DNA from: JAAUUE01 sp943370025
Lineage (GTDB): Bacteria > Cyanobacteriota > Cyanobacteriia > Cyanobacteriales > JAAUUE01
Length of the DNA stretch: 64,000 nt
Reading direction: 5' to 3'
NCBI GenBank assembly: GCA_943370025.1
Contig: CALRPI020000019.1
Span: 12,286 to 76,285, forward strand
In this document: positions 35,201-44,025 of the stretch, one piece after another
Position numbering within the stretch: the stretch's first letter is position 1
Layout: each line of letters starts with the position of its first letter
Made by a program: the position numbers and the translations under genes
The notes under the pieces: generated by a model
Seen by the model: the letters and a program-made list of their open reading frames with translations, nothing else
The model's database searches: none
What the model was told of the DNA's origin: nothing

Positions 35201-37218
35201 ATGGCAGTATTAGTTTAAGTAGTATTAGTACTGAGTCTCGAAATGGAATTACTGGGAACGGAGGAAGCGTTACTATTATCGCTGGGAACAATTTTTTAGC
35301 TTCAGGAAATTTTCTAGCAAGGGATAACATGCAGTCTTCTAGTATAAGTACCCAAGGAGGTGCTGGGGGTGGGGCAATTACAATTACTCATGGTGGTGGT
35401 ACCTCGATTCCTTTTGTAGTTGGCAATGCCACTAGGAATGGCACAACCGCAGTAATTACTAGCGGGATAGGTCTAAATACTATACCAAATGGAACCACTG
35501 TTCCCGTTCCCCCTGATGTAACTAATTACGGCACAAATATTAGTATCAGAACTACTACACCTACCGTAATTCCTCCTGAAATATTGATATTATTGACCAC
35601 TCCCCCACCACCCCCAATCCCACCTGCGGTATTAGTTGGCACGCCACCCCCAGTTCCAACAGAACCTATCCCCGGAAATCCTGTAGTTCTTGCCAATAAT
35701 CCGCCCCTCACTCCTCCATCACCACCAGTCGTCATCTCCCCAGTAGTTATAAATTCCCCAAGTAACCCACCAAGTATTCCAGCAATTATTTCGCCAGTAG
35801 CCCCCCTACCAATACCATCTCCGAATCCCCAACTCTCTCGCCCCAACCTTGAGGCAACTTCTCCCGGTGTGCAACCTTCCCTTAGTGGTGGGAGTAATAC
35901 AAACTCCCCCATCCCCATCCTAGAGAGAATCCCTAACGACTTCCTAGGTAATAGTCTCCGATTATTAGACCAATCCTTCAAAGAAGAATTTCAAGCCTTC
36001 ACCGGAGTTGGTGATGAGATTGCTACCCTTGATGTTAGTCAGGCACAAAATATTTTGAATCGAGTTAGCCGGGAAACTAACACTAGACCAGTTTTTATTT
36101 ATGTTTTCTTTTCTCCCTTAAACGAACTAACCCAAACCCCCAGAACTGCAATCTCTTCCCGTGTGGGCATCATCCGCACTCCCCAAGACACCGACACCCT
36201 CGAAATCGTCCTTGTCCCTCCTACTGGCGACCTGATCCGAGTCAAATATCCCAACCTGCCGCGATCGGAAGTTCTCCAAACCGCAGGGGAATTTACTAGA
36301 GGCATTGCCCGGAGGAATATTGTTTATGCCAGAGCCTCCAAACGGATGTATGAACTGCTGATTTCTCCCCTTGAAGAAGACCTGAAAAGACTGAAGATTG
36401 ATAATTTAGTTTTTCTCATGGATTCTGGTTTACGATCGATGCCGATCGCCGCCATGCAAAATAAAGACAATCGCTTCATTATCGAAGACTACAGCGTTGG
36501 CTTGATGCCCTCCCTGACCTTGACTGACACCACCTATAGCTCCCTCAAAGATGCCCAAGTTATCGCAATGGGAGCCGATCGCTTTGCGGTTAATAACCTT
36601 GCCCCCTTACCCGGAGTTCCCGTAGAACTCAAAGCCATCAATCAGATCCGGGGCGGAAATATTTTCCTGAATGAAAACTTCACCCTGAGTAATCTACGGC
36701 AGAACCGCCACCCAGACCAAAGAATCGTCCATCTCGCGACTCATGGTTCCTTCTCTGGGGATAAAACCACCTCCTTCATCCAGCTTTGGGGAGCCGAAAG
36801 ACTCACCCTTGAACAAATCCGCTCCTTGGGTTTTGGCTCTCCCCCCGTGGATTTATTAGTCCTCAGTGCCTGCGAAACTGCCCTAGGCGATCGAGAATCG
36901 GAACTAGGTTTTGCCGGATTAGCCGTCACCTCTGGGGTTAGGTCTGCCCTAGCCAGTCTTTGGCAGGTCAGCGATGAAGGCACAATGGGTTTAATGGCAG
37001 AATTTTATCAACAATTGCAAACCACCAATACCAAATCCGAAGCCCTCAGACAGGCACAACTATCAATGCTCCGGGGAGAAGTGCGCTTAGAGGGTGGTAG
37101 CTTAGTCACCCCCAAAGGCAACTTTGCTCTGAATGAGGAATTGCAGCGATTGGGCGATCGCACACTAACCCACCCCTTTTTCTGGAGTGCCTTCACCATG
37201 ATCGGCAACCCTTGGTAA
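32272..37218 (+). CDS. Haemagglutinin-type repeat protein fused to a C-terminal CHAT protease domain
   Basis: 1648 residues. A signal-like N-terminus (about 1-30) precedes a two-partner-secretion/filamentous haemagglutinin domain (about 32-150; NITGGTQAGANLFHSFRDF, FLMNPAGIVFGQGA). A long Gly/Asn/Ser-rich beta-helix (about 150-1090) follows, then a Pro-rich linker (about 1100-1220). The C-terminus is a CHAT caspase-like domain (about 1290-1645) with the catalytic dyad in VHLATHGSFSGD (His about 1490) and LVLSACETALGD (Cys about 1533). The N-terminus predicts export to the cell surface, so the protease would act outside or be processed. No transporter partner gene is nearby. Confidence 0.92.
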   Translation: MSCQKFLSRFSLLPIAVGIAFNPIISPVRSQITPNGAGTVINPQGNQINITGGTQAGANLFHSFRDFNVNSSQVANFLSNPQIQNILARVNGGNPSMINGLLQVTGGNSNLFLMNPAGIVFGQGASLNIPASFTATTANQIGFRNNLFNAFGDNNFSALTGNPDRFLFTSSQSGSIVNAGNLAVGSGQNISLIGGNIVNTGNINAGNITLAAVPGTNRVRISQPGHILSLEIIPPVDSVITPLDLPRLLTGSDLPGITSNGTTVQVAGVEIPTSQGVNITSGNLSTLSQGGVINILGDRVSLVNANLNASGSNGGGTIRVGGEYRGGGGNPFNSRITYVDAGSVLNADAVNSGNGGRVIVWGNDTTRFSGTISARGGVNGGNGGFAEVSGAQTLTFAGNADLAAPIGSMGILLLDPVNIFINNGTDALGGCTLPTVSVACAPGDITISQATLQALPAAANVILEATDNITIGTLTGNALTFASAPGGSITFRADADSNGAGDFSMNAGNRIAAPGRDITISAARIIASDIDASTVSAQNGGNISLTATRGDLRANNISSGSGVPTGNTGAGGNVNILAPLGNVIISDSVDSRSVSQGIGNSRDAGNITITAQSINVGNPSDPLTGAIGAYSRVGTGNTGNGGNIVLRATNGGITAAAITTATNVSGTGISGNAGTIDIDATGDISLRGGIVTAVSPNPISLDTRSESSGSNAGAGGNIRINRINQPSIGNFIAGGAINSFSSAIAAPGVGSLNAGNIAITAQSIAVDIIDALSQVSSGTSGNGGAINLTATSGNITTTGLLESSSFSGTGGDIKLTATNGNIRILDELYSGSNSGNSGAINLTAGSNITASSRLSSFSSSGNSGAISFTAGGDITTSHLFAYSNFGNGGAINLISNGNITNTSPLGFFSFSGSGGDGGAINLDAGQNIVIPSNLFSSSSFGNGGAINLNAGANIITLGSFAQSDFGNGGTVSISAPNGSISLSSISTESRNGITGNGGSVTIIAGNNFLASGNFLARDNMQSSSISTQGGAGGGAITITHGGGTSIPFVVGNATRNGTTAVITSGIGLNTIPNGTTVPVPPDVTNYGTNISIRTTTPTVIPPEILILLTTPPPPPIPPAVLVGTPPPVPTEPIPGNPVVLANNPPLTPPSPPVVISPVVINSPSNPPSIPAIISPVAPLPIPSPNPQLSRPNLEATSPGVQPSLSGGSNTNSPIPILERIPNDFLGNSLRLLDQSFKEEFQAFTGVGDEIATLDVSQAQNILNRVSRETNTRPVFIYVFFSPLNELTQTPRTAISSRVGIIRTPQDTDTLEIVLVPPTGDLIRVKYPNLPRSEVLQTAGEFTRGIARRNIVYARASKRMYELLISPLEEDLKRLKIDNLVFLMDSGLRSMPIAAMQNKDNRFIIEDYSVGLMPSLTLTDTTYSSLKDAQVIAMGADRFAVNNLAPLPGVPVELKAINQIRGGNIFLNENFTLSNLRQNRHPDQRIVHLATHGSFSGDKTTSFIQLWGAERLTLEQIRSLGFGSPPVDLLVLSACETALGDRESELGFAGLAVTSGVRSALASLWQVSDEGTMGLMAEFYQQLQTTNTKSEALRQAQLSMLRGEVRLEGGSLVTPKGNFALNEELQRLGDRTLTHPFFWSAFTMIGNPW

Positions 37219-37340
37219 ATAACCTGAATTAAGAATAACCTGCTACCCTAAGAATAGCGATCTCCAAGTTAGTGCTGGAATCCTCGCAAAGGCTGTAATC
37301 ATAAACGCCGTAACTTAAATCAGGAATCAGGCTGAGAACT

Positions 37341-38054
37341 TTGGATAGTGCATTAAATTTATCTCGATCGCTTCTATTTGCCCTCGGAACTCAAGTAATG
37401 GTGCAGCACCAAGACCGGATTCCCCTAGACTCAACCTTTTTGGTGGTGAGTAATCACCGCAGTTTTTTGGATGCTCCGGTGTTGATGGCGGCGATCGCCC
37501 AACCCATTCGGATTGCTTGCCATCACTACATGGGACAAGTCCCGATCATGCGAGAATTCGTTACCCAGTTGGGGTGCTTCCCCCTCGATGCCGCTGCCAC
37601 TAGGCAACAAAGTTTTCTCCTCCAAGGTTCCCAGTTGTTGCAATCTCGCCAGTTAGTCGGAGTCTTCCCAGAAGGCGCCGCCCCCATGGTAAATTTAACC
37701 AAACCCCAAGAAGTGGGGAAATTTCACCGTGGTTTTGCCCATTTAGCTCTCCGGGCAGGAGTAGCAGGTTTAGCAGTGCTGCCTGTGGCGATCGCCTCCC
37801 ATACAGAGCAACAGGTAGATGCCCTAGTCCCCCTGAAGCTGCTCAAATTATTTGATCCCGCCGAACCCCTATTTGATCAAGGTGGTTGGCATCCCGTGGT
37901 TTTATACCAAAGAATTACCGTATCCATCGGTCGCCCCTACTGGATCACCCCCACCGCCCAAGCCCAATACCAAGGCAAACAAGCTCGATCGATTATTCGC
38001 CACTTGAGTGATCACTGCCATCAGGAAATTAGTCATTTATTGCAGCAATCTTGA
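37341..38054 (+). CDS. 1-acyl-sn-glycerol-3-phosphate acyltransferase-like protein (PlsC family)
   Basis: 237 residues from a TTG codon; no ATG lies upstream in frame near it. The first ATG in frame is 57 bp downstream and would cut into the conserved region. VVSNHRSFLDAPVLMAA contains the catalytic NH-x4-D motif, and VGVFPEGAAP is the glycerophosphate-binding block. It transfers fatty acyl chains to lysophosphatidate or a related acceptor at the membrane. It overlaps or abuts the alpha/beta hydrolase gene, so the two are probably co-expressed. Confidence 0.85.
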   Translation: MDSALNLSRSLLFALGTQVMVQHQDRIPLDSTFLVVSNHRSFLDAPVLMAAIAQPIRIACHHYMGQVPIMREFVTQLGCFPLDAAATRQQSFLLQGSQLLQSRQLVGVFPEGAAPMVNLTKPQEVGKFHRGFAHLALRAGVAGLAVLPVAIASHTEQQVDALVPLKLLKLFDPAEPLFDQGGWHPVVLYQRITVSIGRPYWITPTAQAQYQGKQARSIIRHLSDHCHQEISHLLQQS

Positions 38055-38056
38055 CC

Positions 38057-38836
38057 ATGAATAGTCCTGCCCTTAATTCTCTAAATAAACCTCTATTTCT
38101 CCCTACCTCAAACCGTCGCCCTGATTTACCCCTATTAGTTTTAATGCCGGGGATGGATGGCACGGGTCATTTATGGCGATCGCAACTACCCCAGTTAGAA
38201 TCCCATTTCGATGTCCGCTGCCTAAGCATCCCTCCCCACAATCTGGCTACCTGGGCAGAATTAAGCTCCCAAGTGATTCAGTTGATTAACCAAGAGGCAT
38301 TAGAAGACCGGGAGGTATATCTTTGCGGGGAATCTTTTGGTGCTTGTTTAGCGATGCAAATAGCAATCCGCTTGCCGAATCTTTACCATCGGCTGATTCT
38401 GATTAATCCAGCCTCATCCTTTAGTCGGCTACCTTGGCTAGGTTGGGCTGGGCAAGTCTGTGGTTGGCTCCCAGAAACAATCTATTACTTGAGTACTTGG
38501 GTCGGATTACCCATGTTGGCAGCCCTAGATCGAATTAATCCAGAAGACCGCAATGCCATCCTCCAAGCAGTACAATCAGTCCCACAAAATACCGTAGCTT
38601 GGCGCTTGGGGATGTTGCGAGATTTTCAGATTAGCCCCCAACAATTGCAACAACTCCAGCAACCAGTTTTGATCTTGGCTGGGGGAAGCGATCGCATCTT
38701 ACCTTCTCTTCAGGAAAGCGATCGACTCCGCCAGTACCTACCCCAAGCAAAAGTCATTGCTCTGCCAAAATCAGGTCATGCTTGTATGCTAGAAACCGAA
38801 GTTTGTCTTGATACGATTCTCCAAACATGGATTTAA
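38057..38836 (+). CDS. Alpha/beta hydrolase
   Basis: 259 residues from the ATG at 38057, two bases after the stop of the acyltransferase gene; a TTG at 38051 would overlap it. The fold signature is LLVLMPGMDGTGHLW (oxyanion region), the nucleophile elbow CGESFGACLAM (Ser), the acid in LAGGSDRILP (Asp), and the C-terminal KSGHACMLE (His). Pairing with a PlsC-type enzyme suggests lipid or ester metabolism; in plants similar fusions make phytyl or fatty acid esters, so such a role is possible but unproven. Confidence 0.85.
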   Translation: MNSPALNSLNKPLFLPTSNRRPDLPLLVLMPGMDGTGHLWRSQLPQLESHFDVRCLSIPPHNLATWAELSSQVIQLINQEALEDREVYLCGESFGACLAMQIAIRLPNLYHRLILINPASSFSRLPWLGWAGQVCGWLPETIYYLSTWVGLPMLAALDRINPEDRNAILQAVQSVPQNTVAWRLGMLRDFQISPQQLQQLQQPVLILAGGSDRILPSLQESDRLRQYLPQAKVIALPKSGHACMLETEVCLDTILQTWI

Positions 38837-38877
38837 AAAATTAAGGAGATGTAGCAATTCATGCTACATCTCCTTAA
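38835..38877 (-). terminator. Rho-independent terminator of tRNA-Gln
   Basis: A 15-bp perfect stem TTAAGGAGATGTAGC / GCTACATCTCCTTAA with a 7-base loop. On the minus strand it is followed by TTTTTT (the A-run at 38835-38840). It lies 20 bp after the tRNA 3' end. It may also stop transcripts of the convergent hydrolase gene. Confidence 0.85.
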
Positions 38878-38896
38878 CCAATAATATTCTTAAAAG

Positions 38897-38968
38897 CTGG
38901 GGCGCTAGGATTCGAACCTAGGAATGTCGAGACCAAAACCCGATGCCTTACCACTTGGCGACGCCCCA
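38897..38968 (-). tRNA. tRNA-Gln (anticodon TTG)
   Basis: 72 nt on the minus strand. The acceptor stem starts TGGGGCG and ends CGCCCCA with discriminator G, as usual for tRNA-Gln. The D-arm is CGCCAAGTGGTAAGGC, the anticodon loop TTTTGGT within TCGGG / CTCGA, and the T-loop GGTTCGAATCC. CCA is not encoded. Confidence 0.93.
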
Positions 38969-39098
38969 TTAATCCTACGTCTGTTATTATAGCAGATGAG
39001 ATTAGGATTTTGTCAACCAGTAAATTTTAAAACTAAGGTGACCCCATAGAAATTAATTTATTAACTTCTTGCCCAAATATTTTTAGTAGGAGTAATTT

Positions 39099-39317
39099 AT
39101 GAAAAATATCAAAATCATCGTGGAAAAGCACACGGATGGTTATGTTGCCTATCCTTTAGGTATTCGAGGAGTAGTGGTGGGTGAAGGAAACACCTACGAG
39201 GAAGCTCTCAATGATGTGCGATCGGCTATTTCCTTTCATGTTGAAACTTTTGGAGAATCGGTACTAGAATCTGAATCTTTAATCCTTGAAGCTTTTGTTG
39301 CAGAGGCAATTGTCTAA
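39099..39317 (+). CDS. hicB: HicB-type antitoxin
   Basis: 72 residues. The short HicB core is present: IIVEKHTDGYVAYPLGIRGVVVGEGNTYEEALNDVRSAI split over one partial RNase H-like fold. There is no added DNA-binding domain, as in the short HicB-like group. It neutralises the HicA toxin. The stop overlaps the hicA ATG by one base (TAATG), giving strict coupling. AGGAG precedes the ATG. HicB-first order, as in many cyanobacterial loci. Confidence 0.87.
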   Translation: MKNIKIIVEKHTDGYVAYPLGIRGVVVGEGNTYEEALNDVRSAISFHVETFGESVLESESLILEAFVAEAIV

Positions 39318-39556
39318 TGGCAAAATTTCCTGTGAATGCTCCCAAATCAAAGGTGATCAGAGTACTGGAAAGTTTGGGGTTTTCAATAGTTAGAGAAAGA
39401 GAACATATTTCCATGATTAGACAAAATCCTGATGGCACAACTACTCCTTTAACTTTACCAAATCATAAACTTATTAAAGGTTCCACTCTGAGAAGTATTT
39501 GTACTCAATCTGGTATTTCACGAGATGATTTTATGACTGCCTATGAACAAATTTAG
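39317..39556 (+). CDS. hicA: HicA-type mRNA interferase toxin
   Basis: 79 residues. It has the double-stranded RNA-binding-like HicA fold: KVIRVLESLGFSIVREREHISM with the catalytic-type His, then LTLPNHKLIKGSTLRSICTQ and GISRDDF. It cleaves mRNA when HicB is lost. The usual Gly-Ser-His segment reads Arg-Glu-His, a modest variation. The pair lies between tRNA-Gln and the end of the atp operon. Confidence 0.88.
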   Translation: MAKFPVNAPKSKVIRVLESLGFSIVREREHISMIRQNPDGTTTPLTLPNHKLIKGSTLRSICTQSGISRDDFMTAYEQI

Positions 39557-39658
39557 AAACAATAGTACTATCCATCAAATTAACAAAAAAAAGAGTACTC
39601 CAGTTTAAACTAAAACACTCTTTCTTTTCAATACTTATATTGAGATTTTTTTCACAGT

Positions 39659-40609
39659 TTAACCATTCAGAGCTTCGGCTCCGCCAACCACTTCGAGAAT
39701 TTCTTGAGTAATGGCAGCCTGTCTAGCTTTGTTATAAACCAAAGTCAGAGAGCCAATCAAGGTAGTGGCATTATCACTAGCATTATTCATTGAAGTCATC
39801 CGGGCAGCTAGTTCGCTGGCAGCAGATTCTTGCAATGCCCGGAGTAGCTGGTTGTTTAGATACAACGGCAAGAGAGCATCAAGAATTTGTACTGGGTCTT
39901 GCTCGAAAATCATATCTCTTGGTAGTTCCTTGACAGGGTTTTCTACCTTCTCCCGCGCCACATTGAAACTACCACCACGGGTAGTTAGGCGGAAGATTTC
40001 ATCATCCACAACTTCCAATCCTTGGGGAGTTAGGGGCAACAGCGTTTGCACTACAGGACGAGAGCTAATTAGAGAGACGAACTTGGTATAAATCAACTCC
40101 GCCCGATCGATCCCTTCTGCCAAGAATAAAGATAATAATTCATCGGCAATATTAGAAGCCTCGGCTGCTGAAGGAATTTGCTCTAAACCTGTATATACGG
40201 CATCAATCGGTTGATCTCGGCGCTGGAAGTATTGAGCAGCCTTCCGACCCACCAAAATATATTTGTAGCCAATGCCTTCGGCGGTTAGTTCCTTAGCTCG
40301 TTGTTCTGCCCGGCGGATAACATTACTGTTGTAGGCACCACATAAGCCTCGATCGCCAGAAATCACCAATAAACCTACGGTCTTAACTGGGCGTTGTTTC
40401 AGCAAGGGAAGATCAGCATCTTCAAACTTCAAGCGAGTTTGCAGTCCATAGAGAACCTGTGCCAACCTGTCGGCAAAAGGACGAGTTGCTGTCACCTGTT
40501 CTTGGGCACGGCGCACCTTGGCGGCAGCCACTAGGCGCATTGCTTCAGTAATTTTTTTAGTATTTTTAACGGACTTGATCCGATCGCGAATAACTTTAAG
40601 GTTTGCCAT
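39659..40609 (-). CDS. atpG: F-type ATP synthase gamma subunit
   Basis: 316 residues, longer than the approximately 290 of most bacteria because of the cyanobacterial insertion (about 195-235). No regulatory Cys pair, unlike chloroplast gamma. It is the central rotor stalk (symbol atpC in some cyanobacterial annotations). The N-terminus VIRDRIKSVKNTKKITEAM and the C-terminus NKARQAAITQEILEVVGGA are diagnostic. Last gene of the operon. Confidence 0.97.
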   Translation of the reverse strand: MANLKVIRDRIKSVKNTKKITEAMRLVAAAKVRRAQEQVTATRPFADRLAQVLYGLQTRLKFEDADLPLLKQRPVKTVGLLVISGDRGLCGAYNSNVIRRAEQRAKELTAEGIGYKYILVGRKAAQYFQRRDQPIDAVYTGLEQIPSAAEASNIADELLSLFLAEGIDRAELIYTKFVSLISSRPVVQTLLPLTPQGLEVVDDEIFRLTTRGGSFNVAREKVENPVKELPRDMIFEQDPVQILDALLPLYLNNQLLRALQESAASELAARMTSMNNASDNATTLIGSLTLVYNKARQAAITQEILEVVGGAEALNG

Positions 40610-40681
40610 AGCTGCTATTTATATGTGATATGGAGTAAATTGCAAATAGTAGGGGCAATTACCTTGCCCCTACTACTATAG

Positions 40682-42196
40682 TTATGCTGCTAGAAATCCT
40701 TGCTTGAATTCCACGATCGCTTCTTTCAGTAAAGTCTCAGCTTCCGCAGTCAAATCTTTCTTGTCAGCGATAATTGTGCCGTAGTTAGGCTTGCTGGTCT
40801 TTAGGTAATCCCTCAGACCCACCGCAAAAGCAGCAATCTTATCCACCGGAATCTCATCTAGATAGCCATTCAAACCAGCATAAACCACCGCCACCTGCTC
40901 ATAGACAGCCAGAGGAGAATACTGGGACTGCTTGAGTAGTTCCCGCAATCTAGCACCCCGTGCCAATTGGTCTTGGGTAGCCTTGTCCAAATCTGAAGCA
41001 AATTGAGCAAAGGCTTGGAGGTCATCATACTGAGCTAGTTCTAGCTTCAGCTTCCCAGCTACCTTCTTCATCGCCTTGGTTTGAGCCGCAGAACCTACCC
41101 GTGATACGGAAATACCGGGGTTGATGGCAGGGCGCAGACCAGAGTTAAATAGGTCAGAAGAGAGGAAAATTTGCCCGTCAGTAATGGAAATTACATTAGT
41201 GGGAATATAGGCAGATACGTCCCCAGCTTGGGTTTCAATGATCGGCAGGGCAGTCATACTGCCAGTGCCGAGGGCATCACTCAACTTCGCCGCCCGTTCA
41301 AGTAAGCGGGAGTGGAGATAAAATACATCGCCGGGATAGGCTTCCCGACCGGGAGGACGACGGAGCAAAAGGGACATCTGGCGGTAAGCCTGAGCTTGCT
41401 TGGACAAGTCATCATAGATAATTAAAGTAGCCTTGCCTTTGTACATGAAGTACTCAGCTAGAGCAGCACCAGTGTAGGGAGCAAGGTATTGCAGAGTAGC
41501 TGGATCGTTGGCGTTAGCAGTAACGATGATGGTGTAATCCAAAGCACCTTTTTCCTTGAGAACTCCGGCAATTTGTGCTACGGTAGAAGCCTTTTGCCCG
41601 ATCGCTACATACACACAAACCACATCACCACCTTTTTGGTTGATGATCGTATCTACGGCGATCGAGGTTTTGCCAGTTTGTCTGTCACCAATGATCAGTT
41701 CCCGTTGACCCCGACCCACAGGAATCATGGCATCAATGGAAGTAATCCCGGTTTGCATGGGTTCATGGACAGAGCGGCGATCGATAATCCCCGGTGCTGG
41801 AGATTCAATTAACCGAAACTCGGTAGTTGCCACATCTCCCTTGCCATCAATGGGACGAGCTAGAGCATCGACAACCCGGCCAATCATCGCTTCACCTACA
41901 GGAATCTGAGCAATTTTGCTGGTAGCAACGACAGAAGAGCCTTCTTGAATCTGGCGACCATCACCCATCAATACTGCACCGACGTTATCCTCTTCTAGGT
42001 TCAGGGCAATACCCACCGTCCCGTCTTCAAACTCCAACAACTCCCCCGACATACAGTTATCTAAACCATAAATCCGGGCAATGCCATCTCCTACTTGCAG
42101 CACAGTTCCGACGCTAGTTGATTTAACTTCTTGGTCGTACTGTTCGATCTGCTGTTTAATAATGCTGCTAATTTCGTCTGGTCTAATGCTAATCAT
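40682..42196 (-). CDS. atpA: F-type ATP synthase alpha subunit
   Basis: 504 residues. The non-catalytic nucleotide-binding subunit of F1. Walker A is GDRQTGKTS (about 170), the Walker B strand LIIYDDLSKQA, and PAINPGISVSRVGSAAQTKA carries the arginine finger. The delta-binding N-terminus IRPDEISSIIKQQIE is present. 138 bp downstream of atpH; 73 bp before atpG. The beta and epsilon subunit genes are elsewhere, as usual in cyanobacteria. Confidence 0.98.
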   Translation of the reverse strand: MISIRPDEISSIIKQQIEQYDQEVKSTSVGTVLQVGDGIARIYGLDNCMSGELLEFEDGTVGIALNLEEDNVGAVLMGDGRQIQEGSSVVATSKIAQIPVGEAMIGRVVDALARPIDGKGDVATTEFRLIESPAPGIIDRRSVHEPMQTGITSIDAMIPVGRGQRELIIGDRQTGKTSIAVDTIINQKGGDVVCVYVAIGQKASTVAQIAGVLKEKGALDYTIIVTANANDPATLQYLAPYTGAALAEYFMYKGKATLIIYDDLSKQAQAYRQMSLLLRRPPGREAYPGDVFYLHSRLLERAAKLSDALGTGSMTALPIIETQAGDVSAYIPTNVISITDGQIFLSSDLFNSGLRPAINPGISVSRVGSAAQTKAMKKVAGKLKLELAQYDDLQAFAQFASDLDKATQDQLARGARLRELLKQSQYSPLAVYEQVAVVYAGLNGYLDEIPVDKIAAFAVGLRDYLKTSKPNYGTIIADKKDLTAEAETLLKEAIVEFKQGFLAA

Positions 42197-42334
42197 TGCT
42201 GTTTACTGCTAGATGTTAGTTTTAGTATTATGGCTCTAGCTTCAATGGACTAACTAGTTGGTTAGTTGATATCTAGCTAGATTTTTCTTAAAAGCCCCAC
42301 AAGGATTGGGGGTGTTTTTGGAGATGCCCCGCCC

Positions 42335-42880
42335 CTAGCCCAAGCTAATGCTCAAGCGGCGGAGTTGTCCCCGGAGACTAGCATCAATGACTTGGGAGCC
42401 GACTTTAATAATCACTCCACCAATCAAGTCTTGGTCTATTTTATTTACCAGCTCCACTTCATGGGCTTGAGTCATCACTTTCACCTTGTCAATCACCGCT
42501 TGTCTTTGATCGTCATTTAATTCAAAGGCGGAAGTGACTTCTGCTAAAACTATTTGGTTAAGCTTGCGGATCAAGGTTCTGAAGTGTTGACAGATGCCTT
42601 CTAGAAAAACAATCCGCCGCCGATCGACCAAAATCATCAAAAAGCTAGTAATAAATGGATCAATACCCTGACTGATTTGTTGGAGGACGGCTTTTTTGTC
42701 TTCCCCTCGCACGATCGGGCTAGTGATAAAAGCACTTAGCTCTGGAGATGTTTCGATGAGGTTGAGCAAACTAGCCACATCTTCACCAAACTTTTGGGTG
42801 AGGTTTTTTTCCTGAGCCACCGCCATCAGAGCTTCGGCATAGGGTTCAAAAACTTCGGCACTTGATAAAGAACCTTTCAT
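42335..42880 (-). CDS. atpH: F-type ATP synthase delta subunit
   Basis: 181 residues. It connects F1 to the peripheral stalk. The family pattern VFEPYAEALMAVA, SPIVRGEDKKAVL, RRIVFLEGICQHFR and VDKIDQDLIGGVIIKVGSQVID-like end are seen. The start overlaps the atpF stop by 4 bp (ATGA), a sign of coupled translation. Called atpD in some cyanobacterial schemes. Confidence 0.96.
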   Translation of the reverse strand: MKGSLSSAEVFEPYAEALMAVAQEKNLTQKFGEDVASLLNLIETSPELSAFITSPIVRGEDKKAVLQQISQGIDPFITSFLMILVDRRRIVFLEGICQHFRTLIRKLNQIVLAEVTSAFELNDDQRQAVIDKVKVMTQAHEVELVNKIDQDLIGGVIIKVGSQVIDASLRGQLRRLSISLG

Positions 42881-43419
42881 GATTTACCTCCTAGTAGGAG
42901 AATACTCCGATCAATCAGAGTTTGTTGGGTAGAGTCGCTGAGGTTGTTGCGTAGTTCTGATTCCACCTGCTCTAGGGCGAGGGCGGCAATGCGGGAGCGG
43001 AGTTGAGCGATCGCTCGTTCCCGTTCAGCATTTAAATCTTGTACGGCAGTTTCCTTGAGCTTTTCTACATCTTGAGTCGATTTGAGCAGAATTGCTTCCT
43101 TGGCGTTTTGGGCAGAAGTTTCCGCCTCTTTAAGAATTTGTCCGGCTTTGATCTGCGCCTGAGCTAGGTTCTGTTGAGCCTCAGCCAAAGCTGCTGCCCC
43201 AGTTTTCACCTTGGACTCAGAATCAGCGATCGCCTCAACAATCTTCTTTTTTCGTTCTGTGAGAATATTGCCGACAAAATTACGTCCGAAGTAAAATAAA
43301 GCACTGATAATAATCAGCAAATTAATGAGATTGCTCTCGAAAATATCAAAGTTCAGCCCAAAGCCCCCCTCAGATACTTCCCCTGCTGCCTCAGTAGCTA
43401 GAAGTAAAAAACTTTCCAT
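42877..43419 (-). CDS. atpF: F-type ATP synthase b subunit
   Basis: 180 residues. One N-terminal membrane helix (about 28-46) is followed by a long Ala/Gln/Glu-rich coiled coil. With b' it forms the heterodimeric peripheral stalk typical of photosynthetic organisms. It lies 35 bp after the b' gene and overlaps atpH by 4 bp. Confidence 0.95.
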   Translation of the reverse strand: MESFLLLATEAAGEVSEGGFGLNFDIFESNLINLLIIISALFYFGRNFVGNILTERKKKIVEAIADSESKVKTGAAALAEAQQNLAQAQIKAGQILKEAETSAQNAKEAILLKSTQDVEKLKETAVQDLNAERERAIAQLRSRIAALALEQVESELRNNLSDSTQQTLIDRSILLLGGKS

Positions 43420-43454
43420 GATTTCTGCTATAACCTTTGCTACTTTATTGATAG

Positions 43455-43946
43455 CTATTTAGCCAACTCTGTCCCCAAAATCTTTGACAAGATTTGACGA
43501 CTTAAAGATGCGACTTCTGACTCTAGGGAGTTAAAGGCAGCTTGTTTTTGTTGGTCTATTTCTTTTTGTGCCTGCTCTCTTTGAGCCTGAGCTTCTTGCT
43601 GCGCCTCGGCGATCTTGGTGGCGGCTAATTTCTGAGCCTCAGATTGAGCTTGGGCGATCGTCTCAGCAGCCTTGCGCCGAGTGTCTCCCAAGTCTTGCTC
43701 ATACTGTTTTGCCAGTTTCTGAGCTTTTTCAAGACGCTCTTGGGCTGACAAAAGATTAGTGCGGACAAGTTCTTCGCGCTCATCGATCGCTTTCCCCAAC
43801 GGCTTGTAGAAAACCACATTGAGGACAGCTACCAATACCAAAAACTGCAACGCCATGATCGGCAGAGTCGCATCGAAATCAAATAATCCGCCTTTTTTAG
43901 CGGTTTCGGCTGCTTCGACAGCCAGTAAAATTGTCCAGTAAGTCAT
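43455..43946 (-). CDS. atpF2: F-type ATP synthase b' subunit
   Basis: 163 residues. A diverged homologue of b, with a membrane helix (about 27-47, PIMALQFLVLVAVLNVVFYKP) and a long charged coiled coil. Its presence beside b marks a cyanobacterial or plastid-type operon (symbol atpG in several cyanobacterial annotations). It is separated from the c subunit gene by a strong hairpin. Confidence 0.95.
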   Translation of the reverse strand: MTYWTILLAVEAAETAKKGGLFDFDATLPIMALQFLVLVAVLNVVFYKPLGKAIDEREELVRTNLLSAQERLEKAQKLAKQYEQDLGDTRRKAAETIAQAQSEAQKLAATKIAEAQQEAQAQREQAQKEIDQQKQAAFNSLESEVASLSRQILSKILGTELAK

Positions 43947-44025
43947 AGTCTAGCCGGAATTTGATGATCTGTGATCTGTGATGGAACTGGAAATCGGGGT
44001 GAATTTCGCAGAATATATTGAGGCT

